DNA from: an uncultured Lachnospiraceae bacterium
GTDB taxonomy: Bacteria; Bacillota; Clostridia; Lachnospirales; Lachnospiraceae
Reading direction: 5' to 3'
DNA: 64,000 nt
NCBI GenBank assembly: GCA_947629385.1
Contig: CANRDO010000006.1
Location: 1-64,000, forward strand
A program made the position numbers and the translations under genes. Shown piece by piece: positions 51,222 to 61,864 of this stretch. Below the pieces are notes generated by a model. That model was not told the DNA's origin. It did not search any database and saw only the letters and a program-made list of their open reading frames with translations. The first letter of the stretch is position 1; each line of letters begins with the position of its first letter.

Positions 51222-52763
51222 ATGAGCAAAAGACCAACGGTATTGATGATTCTGGATGGATACGGACTGAATGATAAGAAAGAGGGCAACGCGATCGCTT
51301 TGGCGAAGAAGCCGGTGATGGACGAGCTGATGGCGACCTGTCCGTTCGTGCGCGGCAACGCGAGTGGGCTGGCGGTAGGCCTCCCGGACGGCCAGATGGG
51401 CAACTCAGAGGTGGGTCACCTGAACATGGGCGCGGGCCGCATCGTCTATCAGGATCTGACTAGGATCACGAAGGAGATCGAGGACGGCGATTTCTTCGAG
51501 AACGCGGAGCTGAAGCGCGCGATGCAGAACGCGAAGGACAAGGATTCCAGCCTGCACATGTACGGACTGCTCTCGGACGGCGGCGTGCACAGCCACAACA
51601 CGCATCTGTACGCGCTGCTCGAGATGGCGAAGCGCTTCGGCCTGAAGAAGGTATATGTACATTGCTTCCTGGACGGCAGAGATACGCCTCCGGCGTCCGG
51701 CAAGGATTATGTGCAGGAGCTCACCGACAAGATGCAGGAGATCGGCGTCGGCGAGATCGCGACGGTGTCGGGCCGCTATTACGCGATGGACAGAGACAAT
51801 CGCTGGGACCGCGTCGAGAAGGCGTACCGCGCACTGACGCTCGGCGAGGGCGAGCAGGCTTCCTCCGGAGTGGAGGCGGTTGCGCAGTCCTACGCGAAGG
51901 ACGTCACGGACGAGTTCGTGGTTCCGACCGTGGTCATGAAGGACGGCGCGCCGACCGCGACGATCCAGGACGACGATTCGATCATCTTCTTCAACTTCCG
52001 CCCGGACCGCGCGAGGGAGATCACGCGCACCTTCTGCTGCGATGATTTCACGGGCTTCGAGCGCGGGCCGCGCAAGAAAGTTGTTTACGTCTGTTTCACC
52101 GAGTACGATGTGACGATCCCGAACAAGACGATCGCATTCCAGAAGGTTTCGATCACAAACACCTTTGGCGAATATCTGGCGGCGCACGGCATGAAGCAGG
52201 CGCGCATCGCCGAGACTGAGAAGTACGCGCACGTCACGTTCTTCTTCAACGGCGGCGTCGAGGCGCCGAACGAGGGCGAGGATCGCATCCTCGTGAATTC
52301 CCCGAAGGTCGCGACCTACGACCTGAAGCCGGAGATGAGCGTCTATGAGGTCTGCGAGAATGTGGTGAAAGCGGTTACATCCGGAACATACGACGTCGTC
52401 ATCACGAACTTCGCGAACCCGGACATGGTAGGCCACACCGGCGTTCTGGAGGCGGCGGTCAAGGCCATCGAGGCGGTCGACGAGTGCGTGGGCAAGGTCG
52501 TCGAGGCGGTCAAGTCGGTGAACGGACAGATGTTCATCTGCGCGGACCACGGCAACGCGGAGCAGCTCATCGACTACGAGACCGGCGAACCGTTTACGGC
52601 GCACACGACGAACCAGGTGCCGTTTATCCTCGTGAACTGCGACGAGAAGTACGGCCTGAGAGAGGGCGGTCGGCTTGCGGATATCGTGCCGACGCTGATC
52701 GAGCTGATGGGCATGGAGCAGCCGAAGGAGATGACGGGCGAGTCGTTGCTCGTGACGCGCTGA
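51222..52763 (+). CDS. gpmI: 2,3-bisphosphoglycerate-independent phosphoglycerate mutase
   Basis: This Mn-dependent enzyme interconverts 3- and 2-phosphoglycerate in glycolysis. The 513-residue product has the phosphatase domain with the N-terminal metal site (LMILDGYGLN), catalytic Ser62 in GNSEVGHLNMG, the phosphotransferase domain (GLLSDGGVHSH, FLDGRDTPP) and the C-terminal metal sites (NPDMVGHTG, CADHGNAE). ATG 51222 is set by GGAG seven bases upstream; earlier in-frame codons lie in the inverted repeat. The last residues, GESLLVTR, lie in the first unit of a 38-bp repeat. Enolase, the next glycolytic step, is 9 kb downstream. Confidence 0.97.
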   Translation: MSKRPTVLMILDGYGLNDKKEGNAIALAKKPVMDELMATCPFVRGNASGLAVGLPDGQMGNSEVGHLNMGAGRIVYQDLTRITKEIEDGDFFENAELKRAMQNAKDKDSSLHMYGLLSDGGVHSHNTHLYALLEMAKRFGLKKVYVHCFLDGRDTPPASGKDYVQELTDKMQEIGVGEIATVSGRYYAMDRDNRWDRVEKAYRALTLGEGEQASSGVEAVAQSYAKDVTDEFVVPTVVMKDGAPTATIQDDDSIIFFNFRPDRAREITRTFCCDDFTGFERGPRKKVVYVCFTEYDVTIPNKTIAFQKVSITNTFGEYLAAHGMKQARIAETEKYAHVTFFFNGGVEAPNEGEDRILVNSPKVATYDLKPEMSVYEVCENVVKAVTSGTYDVVITNFANPDMVGHTGVLEAAVKAIEAVDECVGKVVEAVKSVNGQMFICADHGNAEQLIDYETGEPFTAHTTNQVPFILVNCDEKYGLREGGRLADIVPTLIELMGMEQPKEMTGESLLVTR

Positions 52764-52888
52764 GCGGGCTGGCAGGCGAATCGCTTCTCGTGACACGCTG
52801 ACCGGGCCGACAGGCGGGCCGCTGCCCGCAGCACGCTGAGCGGATTGGCGCGCGAGCCTTTGCCCGCCGTGTCTGGACCGGGCTGTCG
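52737..52888 (+). repeat. 38-bp tandem repeat, four units, spanning the gpmI stop codon
   Basis: Units start at 52737, 52775, 52813 and 52851 and become more diverged with distance. Unit one encodes GESLLVTR and the stop; unit two encodes the same peptide in another frame. Most unit ends read GCTGAGCGGGCTGGCA or close to it. Confidence 0.85.
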
Positions 52889-52937
52889 GACGCAGGCGGT
52901 TGAAAGAAAACGTAATATCCGGAAACATTCTGTGAAT

Positions 52938-53041
52938 GGGACCATGATGGAAATGGTTTTGCTGTTTGAGCCTGGCAGGGGGTATGTCTCTGCTTGGTTC
53001 GTAAAAGGTGATTCAGGCTTTCTGTCATCGGTCCCTTTTTT
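52938..53041 (+). terminator. Long structured terminator downstream of gpmI
   Basis: GGGACC (52938-52943) pairs with GGTCCC (53030-53035), followed by six T. The 86-base interior carries ATGA/TCAT, AGCCTG/CAGGCT and GCAG/CTGC stems in nested order. It may be the terminator of gpmI or the 3' end of a small RNA. Confidence 0.5.
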
Positions 53042-53073
53042 GTGTATGTTTTCAAATATTGTGAATTCGGGTA

Positions 53074-53102
53074 TTGACGAAACGCCATATTCCTGATAAA
53101 AA
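53074..53102 (+). promoter_or_regulatory. Candidate promoter of the ABC exporter pair
   Basis: TTGACG (53074-53079), 17-bp spacer, TAAAAA (53097-53102). Confidence 0.45.
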
Positions 53103-53146
53103 CTTATTTGCACACAATTATTTCACGAGGAGAGGAGGACGGACAG

Positions 53147-54919
53147 ATGACCCCCATACGCTGGTTTCTGTCATTCCTGAAAAAGTACCGCCTGCGCATG
53201 ATCGTGGGCCTGATCCTGGTGGCGGTCACGGCCGTCATGCAGCTCATCAATCCCCGGATCTCCGGCGAGATCGTGGACGACGTGATAAACGGAGGGCATT
53301 TCGAGCGGCTGACGACTCTGCTGGTCGTCATGATCGCCGTGACGCTCGTCCGCTCCGCGCTGCGCTTTATTTTCCTGATGTGCTTCGAGTATTCGAGCCA
53401 GGGCACGATCTACGATATGCGTGAGGAAGCGTATAAGAAGCTGATGAAGGAGGATTTTGCCTTCTTCAACCGCAACCGGACGGGCGATCTGATGTCGCGG
53501 CAGACCGGCGATATCGACGCGGTGCGGCATATGGTATCGCATGTGATCTATTTTACCTTTGAGAACGTGCTGATCTTCCTGCTGGCGCTTGTGATGGTCT
53601 TCACGGTGAATGTGAAGCTCGCCCTGTGCATGCTCATCGTGCTGCCGTTTTCGCTGGCGGTGACCCTGAGCCAGGGCAAAAATGTCCGGGCGGCGTTCGC
53701 GCACATCCGCGACTGCTTCTCCAGCCTGAACGCTTTCGCGCAGGAGAATATCGCGGGCAACCGCGTGGTGAAGGCCTTTGCGAAGGAAGACTATGAGACG
53801 GAGAAATTCAACAAAGAAAACGACGCCTACCGGGACGCGCAGCTGGGCGCCTCCCATGTGTGGATGAAGTACATCCCCATGTTCGAGGTTCTGTCCCAGT
53901 GTCTGACCGTGATCCTGATCATCATGGGCGGCTTTATGGTGATCGACGGGCAGGTTTCCTTAGGAGACATGGTCACGGTCAACGGCTATCTGTGGATGCT
54001 GAACAGCCCTCTGCGGCAGGCGGGCTGGATCATCAACGATCTGCAGCGCTTCGTGGCGGCCATCGAAAAGATCTACGCGGTCTACACGACCGAGCCGGAC
54101 ATTAAACAGCCGGAGATGCCCGTACATATGGAAGACCGCCGTCTGAAGGGCAGCGTGAGCTTTGAGCATGTGGACTATTTCGCGCACGACGACGTGATCC
54201 TGCGCGATATCAGCTTTTCCGTAAAGCCGGGGCAGACCGTGGGGATCATCGGGGCGACCGGCTCCGGAAAGTCCACCCTGATCAGCCTGGTCTGCCGTTT
54301 CTACGACGTCACCAACGGGGCGGTGAAGGTGGACGATATCGACGTGCGGAACCTGAACCTGCAGATGCTGCGGGGCAACATCGGCGTGGCGATGCAGGAC
54401 GTCTTCCTGTTCTCCGACACCATCGAGGGGAACATCGCCTACGGCGATCCGGACTGCCCGTTTGAGGAAGTGGAGAAGGCGGCGAAGATCGCCAACGCGC
54501 ACGACTTCATCATGGAGATGCCCGAGGGCTACGACACGATCGTCGGCGAGCGCGGTGTGGGCCTCTCCGGCGGGCAGAAGCAGAGAATCGCTCTCGCGCG
54601 GGCGATCCTGAAGGATCCGGCGATCGTGATCCTGGACGACACGACCTCGGCCATCGACATGGAGACCGAGTCCATCATCCAGCACGAGCTGAAAAAGGTA
54701 TCCGCCCACCGGACCGTCTTCATCATCGCGCACCGCATCTCGTCGATCATGCACGCGGACCAGATCCTCGTGCTGGACAACGGCCGCCTGATCGAGCAGG
54801 GCACGCATGAGGAGCTGCTCGCGAAGAAGGGATACTATTCCACCGTGTTCCATCATCAGTACGGAGAGTTTGACCAGTTTAAGGCGATCCGTGCGAACAA
54901 GGGAAAGGGGGAATACTGA
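53147..54919 (+). CDS. Heterodimeric ABC exporter subunit with degenerate ATP site
   Basis: The 590-residue protein has six transmembrane helices (residues 15-320) fused to an ATPase domain: Walker A GATGSGKST, the signature LSGGQ, Walker B VILDDTTSAID and the H-loop IAHR. The residue after the Walker B Asp is Asp, not the catalytic Glu, as in the inactive-site half of TM287/288- and BmrCD-type exporters. ATG 53147 follows GGAGG. It overlaps its partner by one base. The substrate (drug, lipid or peptide) is unknown. Confidence 0.92.
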   Translation: MTPIRWFLSFLKKYRLRMIVGLILVAVTAVMQLINPRISGEIVDDVINGGHFERLTTLLVVMIAVTLVRSALRFIFLMCFEYSSQGTIYDMREEAYKKLMKEDFAFFNRNRTGDLMSRQTGDIDAVRHMVSHVIYFTFENVLIFLLALVMVFTVNVKLALCMLIVLPFSLAVTLSQGKNVRAAFAHIRDCFSSLNAFAQENIAGNRVVKAFAKEDYETEKFNKENDAYRDAQLGASHVWMKYIPMFEVLSQCLTVILIIMGGFMVIDGQVSLGDMVTVNGYLWMLNSPLRQAGWIINDLQRFVAAIEKIYAVYTTEPDIKQPEMPVHMEDRRLKGSVSFEHVDYFAHDDVILRDISFSVKPGQTVGIIGATGSGKSTLISLVCRFYDVTNGAVKVDDIDVRNLNLQMLRGNIGVAMQDVFLFSDTIEGNIAYGDPDCPFEEVEKAAKIANAHDFIMEMPEGYDTIVGERGVGLSGGQKQRIALARAILKDPAIVILDDTTSAIDMETESIIQHELKKVSAHRTVFIIAHRISSIMHADQILVLDNGRLIEQGTHEELLAKKGYYSTVFHHQYGEFDQFKAIRANKGKGEY

Positions 54920-56709
54920 TGGCTCGCAACAAATACGACGTCGACGAGACCCTCGAGACAAAATTTGATATGAAGCAGGTGATCCGCCTGTTCGGCTACA
55001 CCGGGCCGTTCCGCAAAAAGCTGGCGGCGACCATCGTGATCATGCTGTTCACGAGCGCCATCGGCATGCTGATCCCGGTGCTGACGCAGCGGGTCATGGA
55101 CATTTACATACCGGCCGGCGACAAAAAAGGCATCGTTTTGATGGCGATGATCGCCCTGGTGATCATTCTGATCTCGGCTTTCAACCTGCGCGTCAAGATC
55201 AAGTGGACGGCAGAGATCGGCCAGGGTATCGTGCACGCCTTGCGCAGCGACCTGTTCGCGCATCTGCAGGAGCTGCCGTTTTCGTACTACGACAGCCGTC
55301 CGCACGGGAAGATTCAGGTGCGTCTGGTCAACTACGTGAACAACATCAGCGACTTGCTCTCCAACGGTATCGTGAACACGATCACGGACTGCTGTTCCCT
55401 GATCTTCATCATGTGCTTTATGTTTTACTACAGTGTGCCGCTGACACTGGTGTGTATGTGCGGCCTACCGGTCCTGGGCGCGATCGTGCTCTTCGTCAAG
55501 AAAAAGCAGCGCCGCGGCTGGCAGCTCGCGAGCAACAAGCAGTCCAATCTGAACGCCTATATTGCGGAGAGCATCAACGGCGTCCGCGTGACACAGGCCT
55601 TCGTGCGGGAAAACCGCAATACTGAGATCTTCAATAACCTGAGCGGAAGCTACCGCAGGGCGTGGATGAGCGTCATCAAATACAACTTCATGATCGGCCC
55701 CGTGGTGCAGGTGATCTCGATCCTGGCGACGGCGCTCGTGTACTTTGTCGGCGTGGGCTGGCTCGCGGCCGGAAAGAACTGGATCTCCGTGGGCGCGCTG
55801 GTGGCGCTGTCCATCTATATCGGGCAGTTCTGGAACCCCATCAACACGCTGGCGTCCTTCTACAATTCTCTGCTGACGGCGATCTCGTATCTGGAGCGCA
55901 TCTTCGAGACGATCGACGAACCGGTCAACGTAAAGGACGCACCGGGAGCGACCGAGATGCCGCCGATCAAGGGCGAGGTGGAATTTCAGCATGTGGTCTT
56001 TTCCTACGAGCCGGGCGTGCGGATTCTGGACGACGTGAACTTTAAGGCGGAGGTGGGAGAGAGCTTTGCCATCGTAGGGCCGACCGGCGCGGGCAAGACG
56101 ACGATCGTCAACCTGCTGAGCCGTTTCTATAACGTCGACGGCGGGCAGATCCTCGTGGACGGGATCGACATCGGCACGGTCACGATCCGCTCCCTGCGCA
56201 GACAGATGGGCGTGATGATGCAGGACAGCTTCATCTTCTCCGGCACGATCATGGACAACATCCGCTACGGCAACCGGGAGGCCACGGACGAGGAGGTCGT
56301 CCGGGCCGCGAAGACCGTCTGTGCGCATGATTTCATTGTAAAGATGGAGAACGGCTATCAGACGCAGGTGAACGAGCGCGGGAGCCGCCTCTCGGCGGGG
56401 CAGCGGCAGCTGATCTCCTTCGCGCGGGCGCTTCTGGCCGACCCGAAGATCCTGATTTTGGACGAAGCGACTTCGAGCATCGACACGGAGACGGAGATAT
56501 TGCTTCAGAAGGGATTGCTGGAGCTGCTGAAAGGGAGGACCTCCTTCATCATCGCGCACCGCCTGTCCACGATCAAGAATTCGAGCTGTATCATGTACAT
56601 CGACAACGGGAATATCCTCGAGCGCGGCTCCCACGAGGAGCTGATGGCAAAGCAGGGAGAGTACTACCAGCTGTACATGAGCCAGTACGCGTTCCTGGAA
56701 AATGATTAA
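54919..56709 (+). CDS. Heterodimeric ABC exporter subunit with intact ATP site
   Basis: The 596-residue partner has the same six-helix membrane domain plus ATPase: Walker A GPTGAGKTT, the signature LSAGQ, Walker B LILDEATSSID with the catalytic Glu, and the H-loop IAHR. The Glu in this half and the Asp in the other mark a heterodimer with one working site. The ATG overlaps the stop of the first subunit (TGATGG). Confidence 0.93.
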   Translation: MARNKYDVDETLETKFDMKQVIRLFGYTGPFRKKLAATIVIMLFTSAIGMLIPVLTQRVMDIYIPAGDKKGIVLMAMIALVIILISAFNLRVKIKWTAEIGQGIVHALRSDLFAHLQELPFSYYDSRPHGKIQVRLVNYVNNISDLLSNGIVNTITDCCSLIFIMCFMFYYSVPLTLVCMCGLPVLGAIVLFVKKKQRRGWQLASNKQSNLNAYIAESINGVRVTQAFVRENRNTEIFNNLSGSYRRAWMSVIKYNFMIGPVVQVISILATALVYFVGVGWLAAGKNWISVGALVALSIYIGQFWNPINTLASFYNSLLTAISYLERIFETIDEPVNVKDAPGATEMPPIKGEVEFQHVVFSYEPGVRILDDVNFKAEVGESFAIVGPTGAGKTTIVNLLSRFYNVDGGQILVDGIDIGTVTIRSLRRQMGVMMQDSFIFSGTIMDNIRYGNREATDEEVVRAAKTVCAHDFIVKMENGYQTQVNERGSRLSAGQRQLISFARALLADPKILILDEATSSIDTETEILLQKGLLELLKGRTSFIIAHRLSTIKNSSCIMYIDNGNILERGSHEELMAKQGEYYQLYMSQYAFLEND

Positions 56710-56876
56710 TTGAGCAGTGCAGGTTGCCGTTTTGGCGTTCGGTCGTTTTGCACAGTTTGTTGTCGGACACGAAAAGCCCACAGGTTTTTCACAAATTTGA
56801 CACAAAAGTCCGATATAGTGAATTCATCAATTGAGGAACGAAAAAGCAAAGAGACAGCAACGAAAGGGGATTCACT

Positions 56877-58394
56877 ATGAAGAACTACACAAATAAGCAC
56901 AATGAGGAAAACAGGAATTCGAAATGCAAACGCCGCATTGCGGTTGCGATGGCCGGACTGCTCGCGGTAGGCGTGCTTGCCGGGGCCGATGCATGGAAGA
57001 CGGCGAAGGTCGTATTCGCGGAGGAGGACGAGACACCGGGCGTGACGTTGAACCTCGCGGATTCCGACGACGAAGATGCAAAGACAGAGCTTTCGACCGA
57101 AGCGGCTGAGGCGGAAACGGAGACGGAAACGGAGACCGAGAAGCAGAAGGAGACTTTTGCGGAAATCGACCGTGTATCCGGAAATGCATCCATCGTGGCG
57201 ACGGATGTCTCGGAGATTGTCGAGAATTGTATGCCGTCCATCGTCTCGATCACGGAGAAGTCTGTGGAGGAGGTTGAGACCTACTTCTACGGGGTGCAGG
57301 AGTACGAGATGACGGGTGCGGCTTCCGGCATCATCATTGCACAGAACGATGAAGAGCTGTTGATCGCGACGAACAGTCATGTGGTGAAGGACTCAACGGA
57401 GATCACAGTAGGCTTTACCGCGGAGGCGGAGGATCCGGACGATCTGCTTGCGCCGGCGAAGGTCAAGGGAATGGACAAGGACTATGAGCTCGCGGTTGTG
57501 GCCGTGCAGCTTTCCGATATCAAGGAAGAGGTGCGCAAACAGCTCAAGATCGCGCAGCTTGGCAGCTCCGCGGATCTGAAGGTCGGCGAGCCGGCGATCG
57601 CGATCGGCAACGCGATGGGTTACGGGCAGAGCGTCACCAGCGGCATTATCAGCGCGCTGGACCGCGAGGTCACGATCGACGAGAACTTCACTCAGAAGCT
57701 GATCCTGATGGACGCTCCGGTCAACCACGGCAACAGCGGCGGCGCTCTGCTGAACGCGAAGGGGCAGGTGATCGGGATCAACCTGGCGAAGGAAGTCGTA
57801 GACGAGGCAGAGGGCATGGGCTACTCCATCCCGATTGACCTGGCGATCCCGGTGCTTCAGAATCTCATCAACAAAGAGACGCGCGACAAGCTGTCCGACA
57901 GTGAGAGGGGTTATCTCGGGATCACGGTCGTCGATGTATCCGCAGACGCGAAAGAGCTTTACAATATCCCGGCCGGAGCGTTTGTGTACGAGGTGACAGA
58001 GGGCTCCGCCGGCGAGAAGGCAGGCATCCAAAAGGGAGATGTCGTCACAAAGTTTGACGGCGAGTCAGTGATTAACAAGGAAGACCTGGTCGATAAGCTC
58101 AGCTATTACTCCGTCGGCGAGACGGTGAAACTCGAAGTCCAGACGGCGAACGGCGGAAGCTATGAGGCGCGCGAGGTGGAGGTGACCCTTCAGGAGGGGA
58201 CAGAGCTGCCGGAGGACGATGAGATCGAGATCGAAATTGAAGAAGATCCGCAGGACGGAGATCAGAGCAGACGTTCGAACGACAGCGCACAGGAGCCTCA
58301 GACGGAGGATGACTTCTGGTTTGACGGCTTCGGAATTCCGGGAATGGATGGTTCCTATGACCCGTTTAATGGCGGCAATGGTGGAGATTTCTAA
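56877..58394 (+). CDS. HtrA/DegP-like trypsin-type serine protease with PDZ domain
   Basis: The 505-residue protein has a short cytoplasmic start, one membrane anchor (about 20-40), an acidic Glu/Thr-rich linker (about 48-95), a trypsin-like domain and one PDZ domain (about 345-440), then an acidic low-complexity tail ending in Gly/Asn/Phe. Active-site residues: His168 in TNSHVV, Ser287 in HGNSGGAL. At the Asp position the sequence is KDYELAVV, so Glu204 replaces the usual Asp. It would act outside the membrane on misfolded proteins; the Glu may reduce or alter its activity. AAAGGGGA precedes ATG 56877. Confidence 0.9.
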   Translation: MKNYTNKHNEENRNSKCKRRIAVAMAGLLAVGVLAGADAWKTAKVVFAEEDETPGVTLNLADSDDEDAKTELSTEAAEAETETETETEKQKETFAEIDRVSGNASIVATDVSEIVENCMPSIVSITEKSVEEVETYFYGVQEYEMTGAASGIIIAQNDEELLIATNSHVVKDSTEITVGFTAEAEDPDDLLAPAKVKGMDKDYELAVVAVQLSDIKEEVRKQLKIAQLGSSADLKVGEPAIAIGNAMGYGQSVTSGIISALDREVTIDENFTQKLILMDAPVNHGNSGGALLNAKGQVIGINLAKEVVDEAEGMGYSIPIDLAIPVLQNLINKETRDKLSDSERGYLGITVVDVSADAKELYNIPAGAFVYEVTEGSAGEKAGIQKGDVVTKFDGESVINKEDLVDKLSYYSVGETVKLEVQTANGGSYEAREVEVTLQEGTELPEDDEIEIEIEEDPQDGDQSRRSNDSAQEPQTEDDFWFDGFGIPGMDGSYDPFNGGNGGDF

Positions 58395-58419
58395 TATCAA
58401 ATAACAGATATAGTAAGAG

Positions 58420-58467
58420 ACCGCTGCAGAGGCAGGCTCATGAGAGTCCTTCTGCAGCGGTTTTTTT
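58420..58467 (+). terminator. Intrinsic terminator of the HtrA-like gene
   Basis: ACCGCTGCAGA (58420-58430) pairs with TCTGCAGCGGT (58451-58461), followed by seven T. Confidence 0.9.
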
Positions 58468-58500
58468 GTTAATATAATTTAATAAAATTGTAAAATATAG

Positions 58501-58528
58501 TTGAAATAATTTTAAAATAGTGTATACT
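58501..58528 (+). promoter_or_regulatory. Candidate promoter of the BIG2 protein gene
   Basis: TTGAAA (58501-58506), 16-bp spacer, TATACT (58523-58528), in an AT-rich stretch. Confidence 0.65.
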
Positions 58529-58600
58529 GAAAATAACTACGAAAAGTGGCTGGTATGATATCTATCGGGTAGCGATTTATAAGTGAAGGAAGGCAATGCC

Positions 58601-60079
58601 ATGAAGAAGACGGATCAATATTTGGAAAAGAGTGTAAAACCTGGAATTTGCCGGAAGCTTTTGAGAGTGGGGATTCTGGCAACGATGATTCTGCTGCTTC
58701 TGGTGCCTGTCGAGGCGTCGGCGGCAGCCAAAATAAGCAAGAAAAAGATTACTATTCTGAAGGGACAGACCTACAAGCTCAAAGTAAAGGGGACGTCCAA
58801 AAAAGTGAAATGGAGCAGTTCGAAAAGTTCTCTGGCGAGTGTGAACTCCTCCGGCGTTGTGAAGGGGAAGAAAGCGGGCACGGCTGTGATTACCGCCAAG
58901 GTAGGCAAGAAAAAATTTACCTGCAAGGTGACGGTGCGACAGCCGGTGACCAGCGTGAAGCTGAAGAAAACCAGCATTACGCTGAAGAAGGGGAAATCGA
59001 CTACTCTTAAGGCAACAGTAAAGCCGACCAATGCATACAAAAAGACACTCACATGGAAGAGCAGCAACAGCAGCATTGCCTCTGTCTCGAGCAAGGGAAA
59101 GGTGACTGCGAAAAAACCGGGGAACGCGGTGATCACGGCAAAGGCAAAGGACGGAAGCGGAGTGTTTGCTACCTGTGTGGTGATGGTTCAGGGAGACCCG
59201 ACACCGTTGACGATCTCGGAGACGGCGGTGACTCTGCAGCAGGGTGAGGCCAGGATGCTGAGTGCGTCCGGGACATATGCGCGAGTTGTCTGGGGCAGCT
59301 CCAATCAGGCGGTGGCAGCAGTCGGTGCAGACGGCACGGTCATAGCAGTTGGCGCAGGCAAGGCGAGGATCACTGCGATGACAAAGGATGGTCTCCAGTA
59401 TGCATACTGCGATGTGACAGTGCTTGCTCCGGAGGCGAGTCCTTCTGCAGCAGCTCAGGAGTTTTTGAATATCATAGAGGGCTATTCGCAGGAGATCCGG
59501 GAACAAAAGGCGAAGGGACATCTCCTGGGATATTCAAACAGCAGCGCGCTGGTTCGGAACACCTGGGCAGATATGCTGAAGGATATGACTGAGAGAGGAA
59601 TCGGCTATACAAATTGCGCGCATACGATCCGTCTCGCGCTGCGTGAGATGGGCAGACTGGGCGAGTTCGAGAATTTCTGGGGCGCGGATGGGAAGATTCA
59701 CTTCGGTGCCGGTGTGAGGGAGACTCTTGAAAAGAGCTGCGAGATCATTTATGTCAACAAGAGTGCGGATCAATTGTTTGCGGAAAACGGGCTGGTTCCG
59801 GGCGACATCTGCATCTGGGGCGGAATAGGACATACAAATATATACGCGGGCAATAAGCTCTGGTATGATACCGGGCGCATGTCCTCAGACGGCCGCTATA
59901 TGACAGTCAGTGAGCTGAAGAAGGCCGGCGTGCCGGAGAAGACCATCCAGGAGGACATAGCGAATGACCATGATTTTCCGGACCTGAGCAAGAATACTTA
60001 TGTGTTTAATTCCCTGGGGCTGAAAGGGATCAATCTCGGGTCGGTCGTGGTATCTTATATTATTCGTCTCGTGAAATAG
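58601..60079 (+). CDS. Secreted BIG2 (bacterial Ig-like) protein with C-terminal NlpC/P60-like domain
   Basis: The 492-residue protein has a signal peptide ending at ASA-AA, then three BIG2 domains (about 46-115, 118-200, 205-285) with the usual VTSVKLKKTSITLKKG, WKSSNSSIASVSSKG and AVITAKAKDG patterns. A C-terminal domain of about 190 residues reads YTNCAHTIRLALREMG and later GDICIWGGIGHTNIYAGNKLWYDT. The Cys and His placement resembles NlpC/P60 or CHAP peptidases that cut peptidoglycan stem peptides; this is inferred from the motif only. ATG 58601 is preferred over GTG 58583 because GGAAGG lies seven bases upstream. Confidence 0.82.
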   Translation: MKKTDQYLEKSVKPGICRKLLRVGILATMILLLLVPVEASAAAKISKKKITILKGQTYKLKVKGTSKKVKWSSSKSSLASVNSSGVVKGKKAGTAVITAKVGKKKFTCKVTVRQPVTSVKLKKTSITLKKGKSTTLKATVKPTNAYKKTLTWKSSNSSIASVSSKGKVTAKKPGNAVITAKAKDGSGVFATCVVMVQGDPTPLTISETAVTLQQGEARMLSASGTYARVVWGSSNQAVAAVGADGTVIAVGAGKARITAMTKDGLQYAYCDVTVLAPEASPSAAAQEFLNIIEGYSQEIREQKAKGHLLGYSNSSALVRNTWADMLKDMTERGIGYTNCAHTIRLALREMGRLGEFENFWGADGKIHFGAGVRETLEKSCEIIYVNKSADQLFAENGLVPGDICIWGGIGHTNIYAGNKLWYDTGRMSSDGRYMTVSELKKAGVPEKTIQEDIANDHDFPDLSKNTYVFNSLGLKGINLGSVVVSYIIRLVK

Positions 60080-60107
60080 CAAATAAAGGAAATACACACA
60101 GGGATAA

Positions 60108-61508
<1,401 letters not shown>

Positions 61509-61513
61509 TTTGC

Positions 61514-61542
61514 TTGCATTTCGCGAATTCCTGTGGTAGACT
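61514..61542 (+). promoter_or_regulatory. Candidate promoter of secG
   Basis: TTGCAT (61514-61519), 17-bp spacer, TAGACT (61537-61542), just after the enolase stop. Confidence 0.6.
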
Positions 61543-61573
61543 GGATGCGTTGACATAGGAGGTGTAATTTACT

Positions 61574-61801
61574 GTGAGAACTTTTTTGACAATTATATTT
61601 GCATTGGTTTGTGTCGCGCTGACAGTGATCGTTCTGGCGCAAGAGGGAAAAGACGCAGGGCTTGGTACAGTCGGTGGTATGGGAGATACCTACTGGGGAA
61701 AGAATAAATCGCGTTCCATGGAAGGAAATCTCGTAAAGATCACCAAGATTCTGGCAATTCTCTTTATTGTATTGGCGATCATTTTGAATCTGGGATTCTG
61801 A
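61574..61801 (+). CDS. secG: Protein-export membrane protein SecG
   Basis: SecG is the small subunit of the SecYEG translocon. The 75-residue product has two hydrophobic helices (2-22 and 54-73) separated by the conserved polar loop LAQEGKDAGLGTVGGMGDTYWGK, the latter part typical of the family. GTG 61574 follows AGGAGGTG. In many Firmicutes the order is secG-rnr-smpB-ssrA; here rnr is missing and smpB follows directly. Confidence 0.92.
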   Translation: MRTFLTIIFALVCVALTVIVLAQEGKDAGLGTVGGMGDTYWGKNKSRSMEGNLVKITKILAILFIVLAIILNLGF

Positions 61802-61807
61802 CGACAG

Positions 61808-61843
61808 AGGACTGATGCGAGGCGTCGGTCCTTTCGTATTTTT
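61808..61843 (+). terminator. Terminator-like hairpin between secG and smpB
   Basis: AGGACTGATGC pairs fully with GCGTCGGTCCT (two G-U pairs) around GAG; TTCGTATTTTT follows. The T-tract is interrupted, so it may be leaky. Confidence 0.65.
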
Positions 61844-61864
61844 GCAGGAAAGGAGGAGGTTGAC

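Noticed and set aside
53030..53041. T-box or ykkC-type riboswitch before the ABC exporter
   Set aside because: The region has a stem and T-run but lacks the conserved T-box bulge or ykkC core sequences.
56797..56819. Promoter of the HtrA-like gene from TTGACA and TATAGT
   Set aside because: The two hexamers are only 11 bases apart, too close for sigma-A; no better pair was found.
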